6,808 nucleotides of DNA from Conexibacter sp. (GTDB taxonomy: Bacteria; Actinomycetota; Thermoleophilia; Solirubrobacterales; Solirubrobacteraceae), in assembly GCA_025964055.1 (NCBI GenBank), contig JAOPZP010000363.1, positions 1 to 6,808 on the forward strand, in the 5' to 3' direction. Made by a program: the position numbers and the translations under genes. Position 1 is the stretch's first letter, and each line of letters starts with the position of its first letter. This document shows, piece by piece, positions 5,579 through 6,808 of this stretch. A model generated the notes under the pieces. The model was not told the origin of the DNA, did not search any database, and saw nothing but the letters and a program-made list of their open reading frames with translations.

Positions 5579-6163
5579 GTGTCGGCGGCCGGCGAGCTGC
5601 GCTGCTTCGGGGGCGACGATCCTCTGTACCGCGCCTACCACGACGACGAGTGGGGACGCCCCGTCCGCGACGACCGCGGGCTGTTCGAGCGGTTCTCGCT
5701 CGAGGCGTTCCAGTCGGGGCTGGCGTGGATCACGATCCTGCGCAAGCGCGAGGGGTTCCGCGCGGCGTTCGCCGACTTCGACCCCGAGGTCGTGGCGCAG
5801 TACGGGGAGCAGGACGTCGCGCGGCTGATGGCCGACACGGGCATCGTGCGCAACCGCCTGAAGATCGCGGCGACGATCGCCAACGCGGCGGCGCTGGTGG
5901 GGCTGCACGACGCCGGCCGTACGTTGTCGGAGTTGGTGTGGTCGCATGCGCCGCCGCCGCGCCCGGCCCCGCAGGGGTGGGGCGAGGTCCCGGCGCTGAC
6001 GGCGGAGTCGACCGGGCTGGCCAAGGCGCTCAAGCGCGAGGGCTTCCGGTTCGTCGGGCCGACGACCGCCTATGCCTCGATGCAGGCGTGCGGGCTGGTC
6101 AACGACCACCTCGCCGGATGCGTGGCCCGAGCGGCCACCGAAGCCGCGCAGCGCGTGGGCTGA
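5579..6163 (+). CDS. tag: DNA-3-methyladenine glycosylase I (Tag family)
   Basis: This 194-residue cytoplasmic base-excision repair enzyme excises 3-methyladenine from alkylated DNA. Family hallmarks are in order. LRCFGGDDPLYRAYHDDEWG (residues 7-26) includes zinc ligands Cys9 and His21. LFERFSLEAFQSGLAWITIL contains Glu42, aligned with the base-binding Glu38 of E. coli Tag. Next are KREGFRAAFADFDP and the helix-hairpin-helix region around GIVRNRLKI. The end is FRFVGPTTAYASMQACGLVN, then DHLAGC with zinc ligands His177 and Cys181. The length equals that of the E. coli enzyme plus a few residues. The start is GTG 5579, eight bases after the cupredoxin stop with only a weak AGGG ribosome site, so it is probably translated by coupling. 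Why a repair gene ends an exported copper-protein operon is unclear; it may simply use the same transcript. Confidence 0.95.
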   Translation: MSAAGELRCFGGDDPLYRAYHDDEWGRPVRDDRGLFERFSLEAFQSGLAWITILRKREGFRAAFADFDPEVVAQYGEQDVARLMADTGIVRNRLKIAATIANAAALVGLHDAGRTLSELVWSHAPPPRPAPQGWGEVPALTAESTGLAKALKREGFRFVGPTTAYASMQACGLVNDHLAGCVARAATEAAQRVG

Positions 6164-6171
6164 CGCCGCCG

Positions 6172-6203
6172 TTGTCCGGTTGCGGCGCCGGTGTCGATAC
6201 GGT
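6172..6203 (+). promoter_or_regulatory. Weak candidate promoter ahead of the small ORF
   Basis: TTGTCC (6172-6177) is followed by GATACG (6196-6201, 18-base spacing) or TACGGT (6198-6203, 20-base spacing). The latter hexamer is identical to the tetR -10 candidate. Either would start transcription within the strong Shine-Dalgarno at 6204-6210, which argues against it or for a nearly leaderless message. Readthrough from tag is the alternative. Confidence 0.25.
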
Positions 6204-6210
6204 GGAGGAG
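6204..6210 (+). promoter_or_regulatory. Strong ribosome binding site of the 37-codon small ORF
   Basis: GGAGGAG (6204-6210) has its GGAGG core six bases before ATG 6215. It is among the best Shine-Dalgarno sequences in the window and is the main evidence that the small ORF is translated. Confidence 0.65.
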
Positions 6211-6214
6211 AACC

Positions 6215-6328
6215 ATGTTGCGCACCCCTGAACCTCCCCACGCGTCACCCGGGCCGCTGCCCGGACGCGATCCGCGCCACGTGGCGCGGGTCGACGGACC
6301 GTCGAACCGGCCTCAGCGCCTGCCTTAG
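6215..6328 (+). CDS. Putative 37-codon leader peptide, Pro/Arg-rich
   Basis: A small ATG-started frame of 37 codons begins MLRTPEPPHASPGPLPGRD and ends PQRLP before TAG. Ten of its 37 residues are proline and seven are arginine; it has no signal peptide or membrane segment and I know no relative. Support comes from an almost ideal Shine-Dalgarno and an ATG, rare here where GTG and TTG dominate. Its TAG also abuts the Shine-Dalgarno of the next gene, in the same frame. Three inverted repeats lie inside the coding bases (6241-6269, 6268-6293, 6291-6305), suggesting that the RNA rather than the peptide may be what matters. It could be a regulatory leader whose translation opens the downstream start. 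Alternatives are a true N-terminal part of the downstream protein interrupted by an amber codon, or chance. No initiator or codon-bias test is decisive at this length. Confidence 0.45.
   Translation: MLRTPEPPHASPGPLPGRDPRHVARVDGPSNRPQRLP
6241..6269 (+). repeat. Two-part inverted repeat (hairpin 1) in the small ORF
   Basis: CCGGGC (6249-6254) pairs with GCCCGG (6259-6264) around CGCT, and the outer CGCGT (6241-6245) pairs with ACGCG (6265-6269) across a three-base bulge CAC. That is eleven GC-rich pairs in total. The outer right arm overlaps the base of the next palindrome, so the two cannot both form completely. Confidence 0.5.
6268..6293. repeat. 26-bp near-perfect palindrome centred on CACGTG
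   Basis: CCGCGCCAC (6272-6280) and GTGGCGCGG (6281-6289) are exact reverse complements with no gap. After one T/G mismatch (a wobble pair in RNA), CGA (6268-6270) and TCG (6291-6293) extend the symmetry. It may be a protein-binding site or a long hairpin. Its right end overlaps a further inverted repeat, TCGACGG (6291-6297) with CCGTCGA (6299-6305). Confidence 0.6.
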
Positions 6329-6365
6329 GGGGACTCGCACTTGTCCCCCGCGCAGATCGCGGGGG
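6328..6365 (+). promoter_or_regulatory. Shine-Dalgarno-sequestering hairpin with alternative fold at the TTG start
   Basis: GGGGGAC (6328-6334), which contains most of the Shine-Dalgarno AGGGGGA, can pair perfectly with GTCCCCC (6343-6349) over an 8-base loop that contains the TT of the TTG start (6341-6343). The same C-run can instead form CCCCCGCG (6345-6352) with CGCGGGGG (6358-6365), an 8-bp stem with loop CAGAT, which would free the ribosome site. The two folds are mutually exclusive. Function is inferred from geometry; the pairing itself is plain in the sequence. Confidence 0.55.
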
Positions 6366-6808
6366 CCCCACGGCGGGGCAAGGCCCCGCAGTGGACTCCC
6401 GAGTCCGTCATCACCGAGATCCAGCACTTCGTCGAGGCCCACGGCGAAGTGCCGCGCCTTGCCGACTTCAATCCCGGCCAGGCCAAGATCACCGGCCAGG
6501 TCTGGCGCATCGAGCGCTACCGCGCCGGCTGCCCCGTCTGCGGTTCGGCCTACCCGTCGGCCAACGCCGCCCGTCGCTGCTTCGACGGCTCGCTCGAGCG
6601 CGCGATCCGCGCGGCCGGCTTCGAGCCCGCCAAGCGCGGGCCGCGCCGCCGCACCGAGGTCGACCTCTCCGAGCGTGCGACCCAGCGCCTCGAGCACGAC
6701 GCCCGCGTCGCGGTCGACGCCGCGCTGGCCCGGGCCGCCGAGGCCGAGACGCGCGCCGAGCGGCTGGCGACGCAGCTCGAGCGCGCCCTGGTCCGCGCCG
6801 AGGCCGCC
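6341..6808 (+). CDS. Homing-endonuclease-associated-repeat protein with coiled-coil tail, 3'-partial
   Basis: The 156 codons visible run off the window. Residues 18-94 match the homing endonuclease associated repeat (HNH_repeat) found in many actinobacterial proteins: WTPESVITEIQHFVEAHGEV, then PRLADFNP, a GCPVCG segment, and SANAARRCFDGSLERAIRAA with GF. These are small helical DNA-binding-like modules; no HNH nuclease motif is present in the visible part. Cys64-x2-Cys67, possibly with Cys80, could bind zinc. A basic stretch (98-104) and an Ala/Glu/Arg-rich predicted coiled coil (about 109-156) follow. TTG 6341 is the chosen start because an in-frame TAG lies at 6326-6328 and AGGGGGA (6327-6333) is seven bases upstream. 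Translation is probably coupled to the small ORF before it. Likely a DNA-binding regulatory or structural protein; the biological role is unknown. Confidence 0.75.
   Translation, partial: MSPAQIAGAPRRGKAPQWTPESVITEIQHFVEAHGEVPRLADFNPGQAKITGQVWRIERYRAGCPVCGSAYPSANAARRCFDGSLERAIRAAGFEPAKRGPRRRTEVDLSERATQRLEHDARVAVDAALARAAEAETRAERLATQLERALVRAEAA
6373..6406 (+). repeat. Two more hairpins in the early codons of the HNH-repeat gene
   Basis: GCGGGGC (6373-6379) pairs with GCCCCGC (6383-6389) around AAG. GGACTC (6393-6398) and GAGTCC (6401-6406) form an inverted repeat around CC. They continue the series of inverted repeats that starts at 6241 and stops near 6406, where the conserved domain begins. 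Confidence 0.45.

Noticed and set aside
6164..6187. Terminator after tag: CGCCGC (6164-6169) with GCGGCG (6182-6187)
   Set aside because: The loop is 12 bases and no T-run follows; it overlaps the weak promoter candidate. It is not distinctive for this GC content.
1..6808. CRISPR arrays, insertion sequences, tRNA genes or att sites
   Set aside because: None seen: no regularly spaced repeats, transposase or integrase frames, terminal inverted repeats, or tRNA-like cloverleaf on either strand.

Overview
The window reads as a chromosome fragment from a high-GC Gram-positive bacterium, most likely an actinobacterium of the class Thermoleophilia (Solirubrobacterales-like). This is inferred from the strong GC bias at third codon positions, GTG and TTG starts, an rlmB-sigH gene pair, and a Thermoleophilia-style 'homing endonuclease associated repeat' protein at the right end. 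No tRNA, rRNA, IS element, CRISPR array or phage gene is visible. No gene-free stretch exceeds 300 bases; the two largest gaps (766-958, and 6164-6340 apart from a 37-codon small ORF) both look like structured leaders.

Left part (1-2017, + strand). The 3' part of an RlmB-type 23S rRNA 2'-O-methyltransferase gene is followed by a 193-base, comparatively AT-rich leader with a candidate promoter and hairpins. Next come a sigma factor clearly related to SigH of Firmicutes, and a 127-residue single-pass membrane protein of unknown function. The rlmB-sigH adjacency matches the order in Bacillus (rlmB-yacP-sigH), although Thermoleophilia are not known to sporulate.

Middle part (2014-6163). A TetR-family repressor gene on the - strand diverges from a tightly packed + strand operon. 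The operon encodes a Tat-exported two-domain multicopper oxidase with a complete copper ligand set, a secreted right-handed beta-helix protein, a small exported cupredoxin, and a DNA-3-methyladenine glycosylase I (Tag). The first three look like one secreted copper-redox unit: the oxidase stop codon lies in the Shine-Dalgarno of the beta-helix gene, and the beta-helix stop overlaps the cupredoxin start. A perfect 18-bp palindrome between tetR and the oxidase overlaps candidate -35 elements on both strands, so it is a good operator candidate for both. The tetR transcript may be leaderless.

Right part (6164-6808). A 37-codon Pro/Arg-rich small ORF with a strong Shine-Dalgarno ends in a TAG that abuts the Shine-Dalgarno of the next gene. 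That gene is a TTG-started homing-endonuclease-repeat/coiled-coil protein, cut by the window edge. The downstream Shine-Dalgarno can pair perfectly (7 bp) with the bases at the start codon, while those same bases can instead form an 8-bp hairpin with codons 7-9. Several more inverted repeats lie inside the small ORF. This is the architecture of a translational-coupling or attenuation leader, and it is the least expected signal in the window.
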